Part shown: positions 9,365-19,174 of the stretch, piece by piece
Numbering within the stretch: position 1 is the stretch's first letter
Layout: every line of letters starts with the position of its first letter
NCBI GenBank assembly: GCA_011250595.1
Contig: JAANMP010000002.1
Span: 62,001-126,000 of the forward strand
Direction: 5' to 3'
From: Bacillus sp. MM2020_1
GTDB lineage: Bacteria > Bacillota > Bacilli > Bacillales > Cytobacillaceae
DNA length: 64,000 bases
The notes under the pieces: generated by a model
The model's database searches: none
What the model was told of the DNA's origin: nothing
Seen by the model: the letters and a program-made list of their open reading frames with translations, nothing else
Program-made: the position numbers and the translations under genes

Positions 9365-10501
9365 ATGGGGAAAACATTTTTATTGGCACCTGATTCGTTT
9401 AAAGAAAGCATGACGGCAAAAGAAGTTTGCGAAGCGATGGAAATCGGCATAAAAAGAGCGATTCCCGATGCTGAATGCATTCATGTACCAATGGCAGATG
9501 GCGGTGAAGGGACTGTCCAGTCGCTGGTAGATGCAACAGGGGGTACATTGATAAAGAAAGAAGTTACCGGACCACTTGGCACACTGGTTATGGCACAATA
9601 TGGAATTATTGGAGATGGCAAGACAGGTGTTATTGAAATGGCATCAGCCAGTGGAATTCATTATGTTACGAAAGAAACAAAAAATCCTTTAATTACAACT
9701 ACTTTTGGAACAGGGGAATTAATTAGGGATTGTTTAGAACGAGGAATAACAGACATCATTTTGGGTATTGGCGGGAGCGCTACGAATGATGGCGGTACCG
9801 GTATGGCAGCAGCACTGGGATATAAATTCCTGAATAAAGAAGGAAATGAGTTGCCACTTGGCGGTGGATATTTAGGTGAACTCGATACAATCAATACGTC
9901 TGATGTTAATCCACAATTAAAGAAAATAAACATTTTGGTAGCATCAGATGTAACAAATCCATTGTGCGGTGAGCACGGGGCCTCAGCTGTTTTTGGTCCG
10001 CAAAAGGGAGCGACTCCTGAAATGGTTCAAATTTTGGATAAAAATTTGAGGCACTACAGTAAAGTTGTAAAAGAGCAGATTGGAATCGACATGATCGATA
10101 TACCTGGAGCCGGTGCTGCCGGAGGTCTTGGTGGAGGATTGCTTGCGTTTACTAATGCCACAATGAAAAAAGGAATTGAAATTATTATCGAGTATACAAA
10201 TTTAAAAGAAAAGCTGCAAAATGTGGATTACTGTTTTACAGGAGAAGGCGGCATCGATTTCCAAACAAAATTTGGGAAGGCCCCGTACGGAGTTGCTCAG
10301 GCAGCCAAAAGTGTTAACAGCGACATGAAAGTAATCGCACTGGCAGGTTATGTTGGGCAGGATGTTGAAGCTTTATACGATGAAGGTTTTGACGCCATTT
10401 TTGGCATCGTTCCGGGAGCAGCAGATATTGATACCTTGCTGGTAAAAGGTAAGGAAAATGTAAGCCGCACATCTGAAAGCATTGCTCGTTTATTAAAATA
10501 A
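9365..10501 (+). CDS. glxK: Glycerate kinase (GarK/GlxK type 1)
   Basis: This enzyme phosphorylates D-glycerate to a phosphoglycerate, feeding lower glycolysis. The 378-aa length and the motifs LAPDSFKESMTAKEV (N-terminus), MADGGEGTVQ, GIGGSATNDGGTGMAAALG and GAGAAGGLGGGLLAF are typical of the glycerate kinase family. I chose ATG 9365 (MGKTFLLAPDSF) because GGATGGAG sits 8 nt upstream; a GTG three codons earlier overlaps that site. It follows gntP closely and ends in a strong bidirectional terminator shared with the convergent cdaR. Confidence 0.95.
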   Translation: MGKTFLLAPDSFKESMTAKEVCEAMEIGIKRAIPDAECIHVPMADGGEGTVQSLVDATGGTLIKKEVTGPLGTLVMAQYGIIGDGKTGVIEMASASGIHYVTKETKNPLITTTFGTGELIRDCLERGITDIILGIGGSATNDGGTGMAAALGYKFLNKEGNELPLGGGYLGELDTINTSDVNPQLKKINILVASDVTNPLCGEHGASAVFGPQKGATPEMVQILDKNLRHYSKVVKEQIGIDMIDIPGAGAAGGLGGGLLAFTNATMKKGIEIIIEYTNLKEKLQNVDYCFTGEGGIDFQTKFGKAPYGVAQAAKSVNSDMKVIALAGYVGQDVEALYDEGFDAIFGIVPGAADIDTLLVKGKENVSRTSESIARLLK

Positions 10502-10547
10502 AAATGAAAAACAACACATCAGATACTGGTGTGTTATTTTTCATTTC
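10502..10547. terminator. Bidirectional terminator between glxK and cdaR
   Basis: A long interrupted stem (AAATGAAAAA-CAACACA paired with TGTGTT-A-TTTTTCATTT) with A and T runs on both flanks serves the convergent genes glxK and cdaR. Confidence 0.85.
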
Positions 10548-11569
10548 ACCCGATTAATCAGTATAAAGATTAGATTCACGAGATCCAATATATTTTTGGG
10601 ATCTTTGCCGGTAATTTTAAAAATCCTGTGTAATCTGTAGTTCAATGTATTTCTGTGGATAATAAGCCGAGTGGCAGTTTCATTGGCGTTCAGGTTACAG
10701 CTGAGATAAACCTGCAAAGTTTTTATCAATTCATCATTTTTATCAAGTAAATGGACCTGCATTTCTGCTTTTGAATTTTTCCTTTGCAGTTCGGCCATAT
10801 CAGCGATGAATTCACATCTCGAATAGGAAATGATTTTTTCATTAAAAAAAACACCCTTCAATACTCGCATAGCTGATTTGGCCTGCAAGAATCCCGCAGA
10901 AATTTTATCATTCATTTTGCTAATGGAAATGAAAGCATCCGGAAACTGGTTTTGTAGCTGTTCTTGCAGAAATTCAATCTTATTCGCTTCCTGAACTACA
11001 ATACAATACGAATGATTGGATGTTTTAAAGGAAGGGAAATTAGTAAGGATTTCCTTATCCATCTTATAAGGAAATTCCACATACACGATTTGGGAAGGTT
11101 TGTTTATCGTGATACCATAGGCTAATGCCTGGTCCATTAGTTCTTTTGTATATGTTGTATCTGGGTCTGTAATTAAGTTAAAGAACTCCTGTTTTAAGTT
11201 CTTTTCCAGATTCTCCTTTTTCAATGAAATGCTTTGTTCGATTAATAAAATAACTGCTGACTTAACAAGGTTTCCGAATGGTCTTGTTTCCTTAACCTCG
11301 CCGCTGATACCTACCACTCCGATAATGGCTTCATTCAATTCGATTGGCAAGTTAATGCCCTTTTTTACGAACTCTTCATCCTTTTTGATTTCTATTATTT
11401 TCTTTTGTTTTATAGCAGCCACTGCCCCATGGTGCAGTGTACCAATCCTTTCTTTATTTCCACTCCCGATAATAATTCCTGTTTTATCCATAATATTAAT
11501 ATTAAAAGGAATATCCTTCATCATTTTATTAACAATGTTTTGGGCCTGATTATGTGTTAATTCATACAT
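10541..11569 (-). CDS. cdaR: CdaR-family sugar diacid regulator
   Basis: This 342-aa regulator has an N-terminal sugar-diacid recognition domain (~4-135, with NINIMDKTGIIIGSG and GVVGISGEV) and a C-terminal PucR-type helix-turn-helix (~285-340, with NLNANETATRLIIHRNTLNY). CdaR proteins activate glucarate, galactarate and glycerate genes in response to glycerate or related acids. Being convergent with gntP-glxK, it is the obvious candidate to control them. The protein is slightly shorter than E. coli CdaR, with a reduced middle section. Confidence 0.9.
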   Translation of the reverse strand: MYELTHNQAQNIVNKMMKDIPFNINIMDKTGIIIGSGNKERIGTLHHGAVAAIKQKKIIEIKKDEEFVKKGINLPIELNEAIIGVVGISGEVKETRPFGNLVKSAVILLIEQSISLKKENLEKNLKQEFFNLITDPDTTYTKELMDQALAYGITINKPSQIVYVEFPYKMDKEILTNFPSFKTSNHSYCIVVQEANKIEFLQEQLQNQFPDAFISISKMNDKISAGFLQAKSAMRVLKGVFFNEKIISYSRCEFIADMAELQRKNSKAEMQVHLLDKNDELIKTLQVYLSCNLNANETATRLIIHRNTLNYRLHRIFKITGKDPKNILDLVNLIFILINRVK

Positions 11570-11727
11570 AGCTGTTGCTCCTTCAAAATCACTTGTCTAA
11601 ATTATATGCATCACTTATTTTATTTTCAATATAAACACTGGAACTACCTGCGTGTTCTAATAATACCTCCTTTCAAATATAGATGAATTAAATAGGAATG
11701 GTAAAAACATTCTAGAAAAGGAGCGGA

Positions 11728-11949
11728 ATGAAGTTGAACACAGAAATTGATTTATTTCAGCTTGCTCAAGATTATGCAAATACTCGTCATAATGGACACC
11801 TAACTATAATGAAATTTACAGGTAAATGGAGAGCCTGTTTTGGAACACCTTGGTCTGAAAACATACGAGAAGATATTTCAAAGATGGTAGAAGGTAATAC
11901 GCTTGAGGCTTGTCTGCTTAATTTACTAAAAAACCCAGTGAAGTTTTGA
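11728..11949 (+). CDS. Conserved-looking small protein, 73 aa, unknown function
   Basis: A 73-aa soluble protein starting MKLNTEIDLFQLAQDYANT, with a central TIMKFTGKWRACFGTP segment. The start ATG 11728 has AAAGGAG 6 nt upstream, and a terminator follows the stop directly, so it forms a one-gene unit. It has no signal peptide or membrane segment. I do not assign a function. Confidence 0.72.
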   Translation: MKLNTEIDLFQLAQDYANTRHNGHLTIMKFTGKWRACFGTPWSENIREDISKMVEGNTLEACLLNLLKNPVKF

Positions 11950-11950
11950 C

Positions 11951-11982
11951 GAAGAGAGGGACACCCCTTCTCTTTTTTTTGT
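11951..11982 (+). terminator. Terminator of the 73-aa gene
   Basis: A stem of AGAGAGGG with CCCCTTCTCT around a short ACA loop, followed by eight T residues. Confidence 0.75.
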
Positions 11983-12076
11983 CTCCTCCATCTCGTCCAG
12001 CCTAAATATTTATACAGAAAAGATTTTAGGTCATACTAAGGAAGGACGATGATAACAAATTAAGGGGAGAAAATAT

Positions 12077-13600
12077 ATGGCGTCAAACACAAAGATAACC
12101 AAAAATTTGACTTTAGTATCCCTTGTATTAATGATATTTACTTCTGTTTATGGATTCAACAATATTCCACGATCATTTTATAAGATGGGTTATGCCGCTA
12201 TTCCTTGGTACATATTTTCAGCGATAACCTTCTTTGTCCCTTTTGCATTAATGGTAGCTGAATTTGGTTCCGCCTTCAAAGACGAAAGGGGTGGCATCTA
12301 TTCATGGATGGAAAAATCCATCGGCTCAAAATTTGCATTTATAGGAACGTTCATGTGGTATTTTTCTTATATAACTTGGATGGTTAATGTGGCATCCGGT
12401 ATGTGGGTTCCGGTGTCAAATGCGATCTTTGGAGAAGATACAACGCAAAACTGGACTTTATTTAATCTCCGAGGGCCTCAGGTTCTAGGCGTTTTAGGAA
12501 TTATTTGGATTCTTGCAGTAACCTATACATCAACCAAGGGTCTGGATAAGATTAAGAAAGTAACTAATTTGGGTGGTTCTGCCGTCTTGTTATTGAATGT
12601 ATTTCTTTGGGTTGGTGCAATCGCAGTTCTTATCGGTAATCAAGGACAATTGGCACAGCCGATTTCAGGGATACATTCATTTACTCAAACACCAAATCCA
12701 ATATATGCAGGAGATATTATCGCTTCATTAGCATTTGTAGTCTATGCTCTATTCGCTTATGGTGGACTTGAAGCAGTAGGCGGGTTAGTGGACCAAACGG
12801 AAAATCCAGAAAAAACGTTTCCGAAAGGAATTCTTTTATCCGCAGCTATCATCTCTGTAGGCTATTCATTAGGAATACTGTTAATTGGTGTATTCACAAA
12901 CTGGGCAGATGTTATGGGGTTTGAAAATGTTAACCTGGGGAACGCAAGTTATATCGTTATGGCCAATTTAGGCTATTCACTTGGAACAGCCTTTGGAGCT
13001 AGCCATGCTGCAGCTACGGCTCTGGGCTTTGGGGTTGCAAGATTTGTCGGACTTTCCATGTTCCTAGCACTGTCCGGTGCGTTCTTTACCTTAATGTTTG
13101 CACCGCTAAAGCAGCTAATTGAAGGAACACCTAAGGGATTGTGGCCAGGAAAAGTCGGTGAAACAAAGAATGGAATGCCTATTAATGCTATGTGGATTCA
13201 AGCTGCGATTGTTTGTGTGATCGCACTCATTGCTTTCGGAGGAAGCACAATGGCTGCATTTTTTAACATATTAGTTTCGATGACTAACGTGGCTATGACG
13301 ATACCCTATGTATTTATTGCACTTGCCTTCCCCTATTTTAAGAAAAAAGAGGAAATCAATAAGCCGTTTATCATATTTAAAACGCAAGGAAGTGCCAATT
13401 TTTGGTCATTAATCGTCGTTCTAACTGTTGGACTTGCAAATTTCTTTAGTATCATGCAGCCAGCCTTAGAAGGAGATGTGCAAACAACCATTTGGAGCGT
13501 GGCAGGACCCGTTATTTTCTCAGTTGTTGCATGGCTAATGTATAGCAAATATGAAAAAGTACATCAACTAGGAAAGCAGAAACAAAAACAAATAAGTTAG
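12077..13600 (+). CDS. yjeM: APC-superfamily amino acid permease, YjeM type
   Basis: A 507-aa inner-membrane transporter with ~12-13 hydrophobic segments of the APC glutamate/GABA antiporter branch. The N-terminus (LVLMIFTSVYGFNNIPRSFY, ~14-33) and ERGGIYSWMEKSIGSKFAF (~72) closely resemble E. coli YjeM. The substrate is not established for this subgroup. Start ATG 12077 has AAGGGGAG 8 nt upstream. The gene stands alone, closed by a strong terminator before the AraC-type regulator gene. Confidence 0.85.
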   Translation: MASNTKITKNLTLVSLVLMIFTSVYGFNNIPRSFYKMGYAAIPWYIFSAITFFVPFALMVAEFGSAFKDERGGIYSWMEKSIGSKFAFIGTFMWYFSYITWMVNVASGMWVPVSNAIFGEDTTQNWTLFNLRGPQVLGVLGIIWILAVTYTSTKGLDKIKKVTNLGGSAVLLLNVFLWVGAIAVLIGNQGQLAQPISGIHSFTQTPNPIYAGDIIASLAFVVYALFAYGGLEAVGGLVDQTENPEKTFPKGILLSAAIISVGYSLGILLIGVFTNWADVMGFENVNLGNASYIVMANLGYSLGTAFGASHAAATALGFGVARFVGLSMFLALSGAFFTLMFAPLKQLIEGTPKGLWPGKVGETKNGMPINAMWIQAAIVCVIALIAFGGSTMAAFFNILVSMTNVAMTIPYVFIALAFPYFKKKEEINKPFIIFKTQGSANFWSLIVVLTVGLANFFSIMQPALEGDVQTTIWSVAGPVIFSVVAWLMYSKYEKVHQLGKQKQKQIS

Positions 13601-13620
13601 AAACAATTAATAGCGATTTT

Positions 13621-13661
13621 GGCTCTAATTCCTCATTTTGAGGAATTAGGGCTCTTTTTTT
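13621..13661 (+). terminator. Terminator after the YjeM-like permease
   Basis: GCTCTAATTCCTC pairs with GAGGAATTAGGGC around a 5-nt loop, followed by a T run. Confidence 0.88.
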
Positions 13662-13685
13662 AAGAAGAAGTGAGGAGTGAGTGAA

Positions 13686-16025
13686 ATGAACGATCCATTG
13701 TCAGATTTTCAAATATCATTTCAACATATTGATTTACTTGTTCCAAGGGTAAATAAAGGGATTCAATTTATCCTTGTCATAAGTGGTGATTTAAAAATAG
13801 AAACAGCTAGTCGTTTTTATCATTTGAAAGAAAAAGATTTGTTAGTGATTAATCGTAATCAGCTTTACCAGGTTCAGGGGTGTGAAAATAATCGGGTAAT
13901 GATCGTAACCATTTCGGATGCCTTTATGGATTATCATTACACAGACTATCGAAATAGGCGATTTGAATGCTATTCAAGAGAAATTGATTTGGGAAGAGAG
14001 GATATGATTCTTTCAATTCGTAAACTGCTTGCAAATGTGATGATTAGTTACTATAGACAAGATGAAATCTATCGAATTGAGGTAAAAAGTTATATCTGTC
14101 AAATGTTACTTATACTGATTCGTGGTTTTAAAGAAGAAGGCAGTGTCGTTGAGACAATGGATACAGGGAATCATCGTTTATCACAAATCATTGACTATAT
14201 AGAAAAAAACTATGACCAAATGATTACATTAGAGGGGATTGCTAAGAAATTCTTTCTTTCAACAGGGTATCTATCTCGCTATTTTAAACAGAAAATGGGC
14301 ATGGGGTTTAGTCGTTTTTTAATGAATATCAGGCTTAAGCATAGTATGAAGGATTTGCTTTACACGTCTGATTCGATTTCGCAAATTGCAATGAATAATG
14401 GCTTTCCAAACGCAAAGTCCTTTTCAACTTTTTTTAAAGAAGTGTATGGAATAACCCCACATGTATATCGAGACAACCATTACATACAAAATGAAGATTC
14501 AGTTAAAAGCTATAGCAAAGAAGATGCTTCAAATTTTATCCGATCACCAGAAATTGTAGCAAAACTAAGCAGTATGATTTTAGATGATCAAAAATCTTAT
14601 TCCCATACAGAGACAAGCTATGAAAAGTTGCCGTTAAACCTATCCAAACCTGTGTCAATGAAATTAAATTGTCCCAATCACATTCTTGAAATTGGAGAAA
14701 TTATTGAATTATTAAAAGAAGATGTTCGATCCCAAGTACTCGATGTGAAAAAGGATTTACAGTTAAAATATATCGGAGTTCGTCATCTTTTTAGCAATAC
14801 AGCCATTCCTCCTGAAGTGGATACAGATGAAGAAATTCCGACAACATCTCCGTATTTTACTATTGATAGTGCATTGGAGTTTATGAAGCAGCATGATTTA
14901 TCTTTGTTTGTACGGGCCGATTATATGGATATTTCGAGAAATGAAGATCCATATTTTACAAAAATCACTCAGTTCATCAAACATTACTTGCAGTTGTACG
15001 GAGAATCGTTTGTGAAGCAATGGCATGTGATGTTTTACGAGCCTTATTACACTGGAGTCGAAGCAAAAGAACTTCAGAGAGTTTATTTAAAGCTGCACAA
15101 AGTATTGAAAACGATGATACCTTCGATTCAGGTAGGAGTATATATGCCTTTTTCGTTCGGCAAAGAAAGGACAAGCGATCATCATTCCTGGCAGCTAGAA
15201 CATGGAGCATCTATTGATTTTATTGGTTATAACGCTAACCAAAATGAAGTCATTGACTTTAAAGAAATATCGGATACCAAGTTCGATTTAGCAAAGGATT
15301 ATATTAAGGAAAAAACCGATAAAATGAAGCGATATTTAAAAAGGAACAATATAGAAAAACCGCTTCATCTCGTTTCATGGAACACGTTATCTGGCAATAC
15401 TCGGTATACGAACGGCACCTTTTTTCGAGGAGCATTAGTCTTGAAAAATGTTTTAGATATTGCTAATGACGTGAAAACAGTTGCTCTCTGGATCAATACC
15501 ATCGTGCATGAAGAAGTAGGAAAAGATAAGCGTTATCGGATGGATGGCGTCGAATTATTCCATTACTTAAATGGAAAAAGACCTGCTTATTTTGCGTTGA
15601 TGTTTTTAAAACGCCTGCATGGCGAGATTGTTGCCCATGGCAAGGATTACGTGATAACTCAGAATGAGCGAGGATATCAATTGATTCTGATGAATAGTAC
15701 GATCATCAATCCGTATTTTTCCGTTGAAGAGACATTTCTTCAAAAACTCAATAAGGAAATTCACGTAACGATTTCTGGAATGCCGAAAGGGGAATATCAA
15801 ATACGCAAGCACGTGTTTGATAAAAATCATGGAGCATTGTATACAAAATGGTGGAGCTTGAACAGTAAGCATGGAATGGATGCGGAAGTGATTGATTATA
15901 TTATCAATTCCAGCAGGCCTTCTTTAGAGATTTTTGATGAATCGATTGAAGGGGATTGGTCATTCTATTCCTATCTAACCAGTAATGCGATTCACTTTTT
16001 TGATATACGTAAAACCTATAGATAA
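13686..16025 (+). CDS. AraC-family regulator fused to a GH39-like sensor domain
   Basis: A 779-aa protein in three parts: an N-terminal cupin-like region (~1-110), an AraC DNA-binding domain with two helix-turn-helix units (~165-262, including ITLEGIAKKFFLSTGYLSRY), and a beta-xylosidase-like TIM barrel (~320-775). In GH39 enzymes one Glu is the acid/base and another the nucleophile (TEWN). Here Glu452 in FYEPYYTG fits the first, but the second site reads LVSWNT, with Ser564 in place of Glu, so the barrel is probably a ligand sensor rather than an enzyme. Start ATG 13686 is favoured by AGGAG 8 nt upstream. It precedes MFS exporter and amidohydrolase genes that it may control. Confidence 0.85.
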   Translation: MNDPLSDFQISFQHIDLLVPRVNKGIQFILVISGDLKIETASRFYHLKEKDLLVINRNQLYQVQGCENNRVMIVTISDAFMDYHYTDYRNRRFECYSREIDLGREDMILSIRKLLANVMISYYRQDEIYRIEVKSYICQMLLILIRGFKEEGSVVETMDTGNHRLSQIIDYIEKNYDQMITLEGIAKKFFLSTGYLSRYFKQKMGMGFSRFLMNIRLKHSMKDLLYTSDSISQIAMNNGFPNAKSFSTFFKEVYGITPHVYRDNHYIQNEDSVKSYSKEDASNFIRSPEIVAKLSSMILDDQKSYSHTETSYEKLPLNLSKPVSMKLNCPNHILEIGEIIELLKEDVRSQVLDVKKDLQLKYIGVRHLFSNTAIPPEVDTDEEIPTTSPYFTIDSALEFMKQHDLSLFVRADYMDISRNEDPYFTKITQFIKHYLQLYGESFVKQWHVMFYEPYYTGVEAKELQRVYLKLHKVLKTMIPSIQVGVYMPFSFGKERTSDHHSWQLEHGASIDFIGYNANQNEVIDFKEISDTKFDLAKDYIKEKTDKMKRYLKRNNIEKPLHLVSWNTLSGNTRYTNGTFFRGALVLKNVLDIANDVKTVALWINTIVHEEVGKDKRYRMDGVELFHYLNGKRPAYFALMFLKRLHGEIVAHGKDYVITQNERGYQLILMNSTIINPYFSVEETFLQKLNKEIHVTISGMPKGEYQIRKHVFDKNHGALYTKWWSLNSKHGMDAEVIDYIINSSRPSLEIFDESIEGDWSFYSYLTSNAIHFFDIRKTYR

Positions 16026-16028
16026 TAC

Positions 16029-16071
16029 CAAAAGGGTCCGACTGCTAGGAGAAGGTGGGTCTGACCTTTTA
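16029..16071 (+). terminator. Terminator after the AraC-GH39 regulator
   Basis: AAAAGGGTCCGAC pairs imperfectly with GGTCTGACCTTTT around a long loop, ending in TTTTATT. Confidence 0.6.
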
Positions 16072-16322
16072 TTGGTTGTAAGGGTTAAAAACAACCGTTC
16101 AATTTTTACCTCAACAAACAGAAGGTTAATTAATTTACATATTATCTTATTGATTTGTATCAAAATTGACTCTCTTAACTATGGGTTAATTTTTATAATT
16201 AACGTATAGAAACACAACAAAAGGTTCCTGAGTTTTATTATGCCTACTACATTTGACTAATGTTATTTTCGAAGGTGCATTCTAAATATAACAGGAACCT
16301 ATTACAACTTAGGAGGCAAATC

Positions 16323-17759
16323 ATGGAGACAAGTTATAAAGGTACAGATAAGATGATTACTGGAATAGTATTCGGGGTTATCACATTTTGGCTATTTGCA
16401 CAGGCAATGGTCAATGTGGTCCCCGCCGTTCAAAAGGATTTAGGGATTACATCCGGAACATTGAATATAGCCATCAGCTTAACAGCTTTATTCTCGGGAA
16501 TGTTTATCGTAGCGGCTGGAGGGATCGCCGATAAAATTGGCCGCAAAAAAATTACCTATCTCGGGTTAATATTAAGCGTTGTCGGTTCCCTTTGCCTTGT
16601 ATTAGCGCAAGGATCGATATTGTTAATTATCGGACGTATCATTCAAGGACTTTCCGCAGCTTGTATTATGCCATCAACGATTGCCCTAATGAAAGCTTAC
16701 TTTGAGGGAAAAGACAGACAACGTGCCCTTAGTTACTGGTCGATTGGATCTTGGGGCGGTTCAGGAGTATGTTCGTTTGCAGGTGGTGCCATTGCAACGT
16801 ATATGGGATGGAGATGGATCTTTATCTTCTCTATTGTATTTGCCCTTCTCGCCATGTGGCTGATTAAAGATACACCTGAAAGCAAAGCGGAAGGAACCGG
16901 TGCTTTTAAATTTGATTATAGTGGTTTAGCGATCTTTATCGTCACCATGATCGCATTAAACGTTTTTATTACATTTGGTGCGGACTTAGGCTGGACAAGT
17001 CCAACTTCGATCATCTCTGCCATTGTTACCATTATTGGAGCTATTGTCTTCTTCAAAGTTGAAAAAAGGAAAACAATCGCCCTAATTGATTTCTCTTTAT
17101 TTAAAAATAAGCCTTACGCTGGTGCCACATACTCTAACTTCTTGTTAAATGCGGTAGCCGGAACGCTCGTTGTTGCAAATACGTATGTTCAAGTCGGCCG
17201 AGGATTCACTGCCTTTCAGTCAGGGATGCTATCGATTGGATACTTAGTGGTGGTGCTTGCCATGATTCGTGTCGGAGAGAAAATCCTGCAAAGAGTAGGT
17301 GCGAAATTACCAATGGTCTGGGGCGCTATCATCACTACAGTTGGTGTGGCGGTTATGGGATTAACCTTCTTGCCTGATTTTGCTTATACCGTTGTCGTAT
17401 TCATTGGGTTTGTCTTATTCGGTCTTGGACTTGGAGTATATGCAACACCGTCTACAGATACATCCGTATCCAATGCACCATCCAACAAAGTGGGCGAAGC
17501 TGCAGGGGTTTATAAGATGGCAAGCTCACTTGGCGGTGCATTAGGTGTTGCCATTTCCGCAACGGTTTATAGTTCAGTTGCAGCCAATGGAAATGTAGCG
17601 ACTGCTGCATCAGTAGGGATCATCGTAAACGTTATTTTTGGGATACTTTCTATTCTTTCGATTATGGTTATGGTTCCTAATAGTGCAGGAAAACCTTCAG
17701 AGGCTCTATCGACAAAATCAAGACGCACACCAACACCAACACCGTCAGAAAGTCACTAA
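16323..17759 (+). CDS. MFS drug exporter, DHA2-like
   Basis: A 478-aa major facilitator with about 14 hydrophobic segments. The motif-A-like loop GGIADKIGRKKITYLG (~60) and motif-C-like MGWRWIFIFSIVFAL (~150) place it with proton-driven multidrug exporters of the EmrB/QacA type. The C-terminal tail is polar and proline-rich (TPTPTPSESH). I chose ATG 16323 (METSYKG) because TTAGGAGG lies 7 nt upstream. The M20 amidohydrolase follows 57 nt later without a terminator, so the two are probably co-transcribed. The substrate is unknown. Confidence 0.85.
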   Translation: METSYKGTDKMITGIVFGVITFWLFAQAMVNVVPAVQKDLGITSGTLNIAISLTALFSGMFIVAAGGIADKIGRKKITYLGLILSVVGSLCLVLAQGSILLIIGRIIQGLSAACIMPSTIALMKAYFEGKDRQRALSYWSIGSWGGSGVCSFAGGAIATYMGWRWIFIFSIVFALLAMWLIKDTPESKAEGTGAFKFDYSGLAIFIVTMIALNVFITFGADLGWTSPTSIISAIVTIIGAIVFFKVEKRKTIALIDFSLFKNKPYAGATYSNFLLNAVAGTLVVANTYVQVGRGFTAFQSGMLSIGYLVVVLAMIRVGEKILQRVGAKLPMVWGAIITTVGVAVMGLTFLPDFAYTVVVFIGFVLFGLGLGVYATPSTDTSVSNAPSNKVGEAAGVYKMASSLGGALGVAISATVYSSVAANGNVATAASVGIIVNVIFGILSILSIMVMVPNSAGKPSEALSTKSRRTPTPTPSESH

Positions 17760-17816
17760 TTGAAAGAATAAAATGGATATTCATTCTATTTTTTGCCATC
17801 AAAAGAGGAGACGAAA

Positions 17817-19007
17817 ATGATGAAAAGCGAATTAATGAGCATGTTAGAATCACGTAAAGAAGAAATAATCGAAATCCGCCGCTATTTACATGAAAATCCT
17901 GAGGTCTCCTTTAAAGAGGAGAAAACAGCTCAGTATATTATCGATTTTTATAAAGGTAAAGATGTGGACATCCAAACGAATGTTGGGAATGGGTATGGCA
18001 TTATCGTAACGATTAAAGGTGGAAAACCTGGAAAAACCATTGGACTTCGCGCTGATTTTGATGCACTTCCTATTGTAGAAGAAGCGGATGTGCCGTTTAA
18101 GTCAAAGAATGAAGGTGTCATGCATGCGTGCGGACATGACGGACATACGGCTTACATGTTAGTTTTAGCTGATTGCTTAATTCAATTAAAGGACTCCATC
18201 CCGGGTACCATCAAAGTCATTCACCAACATGCAGAAGAAGTTCCACCGGGTGGAGCAAAAAGTATTGTCGAATCTGGCTTGATTGACGACTTAGATGCCA
18301 TTTATGGGATTCATTTGTTACCGATGGGACCTGCGGGAACAGTCGGTTATCATGCTGGGTATTCCTTCAATGGACGAGCATACATGAAATTGAAAGTGCA
18401 AGGAAAAGGTGGACATGGTTCCTCTCCACATTTAGCTAACGATGCCATTGTTGCTGCGGCATATTTTGTAACAGCAGCGCAAACCATAGTCAGCCGCAGA
18501 TTAAGTCCATTCGATGTGGGTGTTATCACCATTGGATCCTTTGATGGAAAAGGGACATTCAACGTAATCAAGGACAGCGTAGAACTAGAAGGCGATATTC
18601 GCTATATGACTGTAGAAACAAAAGAAACGATTGAGAAGGAAGTTAAACGGATTGTTAGAGGAATTGAAGAAGAATTTGGCGTAACCTGCGAGCTTACCTA
18701 TGCTCCGGATTATCCGCCTTTATACAACAACCCCGAGGTTACTGCACAGGTTGCAGAAAGTTTACGAAGCATGAATGATAAAGATATAAAAGAAGTGAAA
18801 GAATTCCCGGCATTACCGCCATCCGAAGACTTTGCCTACTATGCTGAAAAATTCCCTGCCTGCTTCTTTTACATTGCCTGTACACCAAAAGGAGTAGAAA
18901 AACCTTACTTCAATCATCATCCTAAATTTGATATCGATGAACATGCACTCCTAGTAGCCGCTAAAGCGGTTGGACAAGTTGTATGTAGCTATTATCAATT
19001 AGACTAG
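17817..19007 (+). CDS. M20 family amidohydrolase (N-acyl amino acid / peptide hydrolase)
   Basis: A 396-aa metal-dependent hydrolase of the M20D/AmhX-HipO group. Metal-binding and catalytic motifs are visible: RADFDALPI (~77), MHACGHDGHTAYML (~100), HQHAEEVPPGGA (~137) and a late FNHHPKFDID. Family members cut acyl or indole-acetyl groups from amino acids. Start ATG 17817 has AGAGGAG 8 nt upstream; the in-frame TTG eight codons earlier has none. It is probably in an operon with the MFS exporter, which could move the substrate or product. Confidence 0.88.
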   Translation: MMKSELMSMLESRKEEIIEIRRYLHENPEVSFKEEKTAQYIIDFYKGKDVDIQTNVGNGYGIIVTIKGGKPGKTIGLRADFDALPIVEEADVPFKSKNEGVMHACGHDGHTAYMLVLADCLIQLKDSIPGTIKVIHQHAEEVPPGGAKSIVESGLIDDLDAIYGIHLLPMGPAGTVGYHAGYSFNGRAYMKLKVQGKGGHGSSPHLANDAIVAAAYFVTAAQTIVSRRLSPFDVGVITIGSFDGKGTFNVIKDSVELEGDIRYMTVETKETIEKEVKRIVRGIEEEFGVTCELTYAPDYPPLYNNPEVTAQVAESLRSMNDKDIKEVKEFPALPPSEDFAYYAEKFPACFFYIACTPKGVEKPYFNHHPKFDIDEHALLVAAKAVGQVVCSYYQLD

Positions 19008-19012
19008 AAAGT

Positions 19013-19029
19013 CTGGTGCCTGACACCAG
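19013..19029. repeat. Palindromic repeat CTGGTGCCTGACACCAG, copy 1
   Basis: A near-perfect 17-bp palindrome just after the amidohydrolase stop. The core GGTGCCTGACACCAG recurs at 41285-41299, also intergenic. From memory, such GGTGTCAGGCACC elements are scattered through Bacillus genomes. Confidence 0.6.
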
Positions 19030-19124
19030 CCGTAACAATCAATAGAGTGAACCCGCCTGTCCTCTCTTCATATAGGATAGGTTTTTTGGTTATATATCCG
19101 ATTGCAATTATTCCTAATATTATA

Positions 19125-19133
19125 TGTTATAAT
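19125..19133 (+). promoter_or_regulatory. Extended -10 promoter of secA2-slaP
   Basis: TGTTATAAT is a perfect extended -10 element 41 nt before the secA2 start. A TTGCAA lies 20 nt upstream of TATAAT, so the -35 match is poor. Confidence 0.5.
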
Positions 19134-19174
19134 ACTGCTAGAATTGTATTTATTTTGATCAGGAGTTGGAGTTC

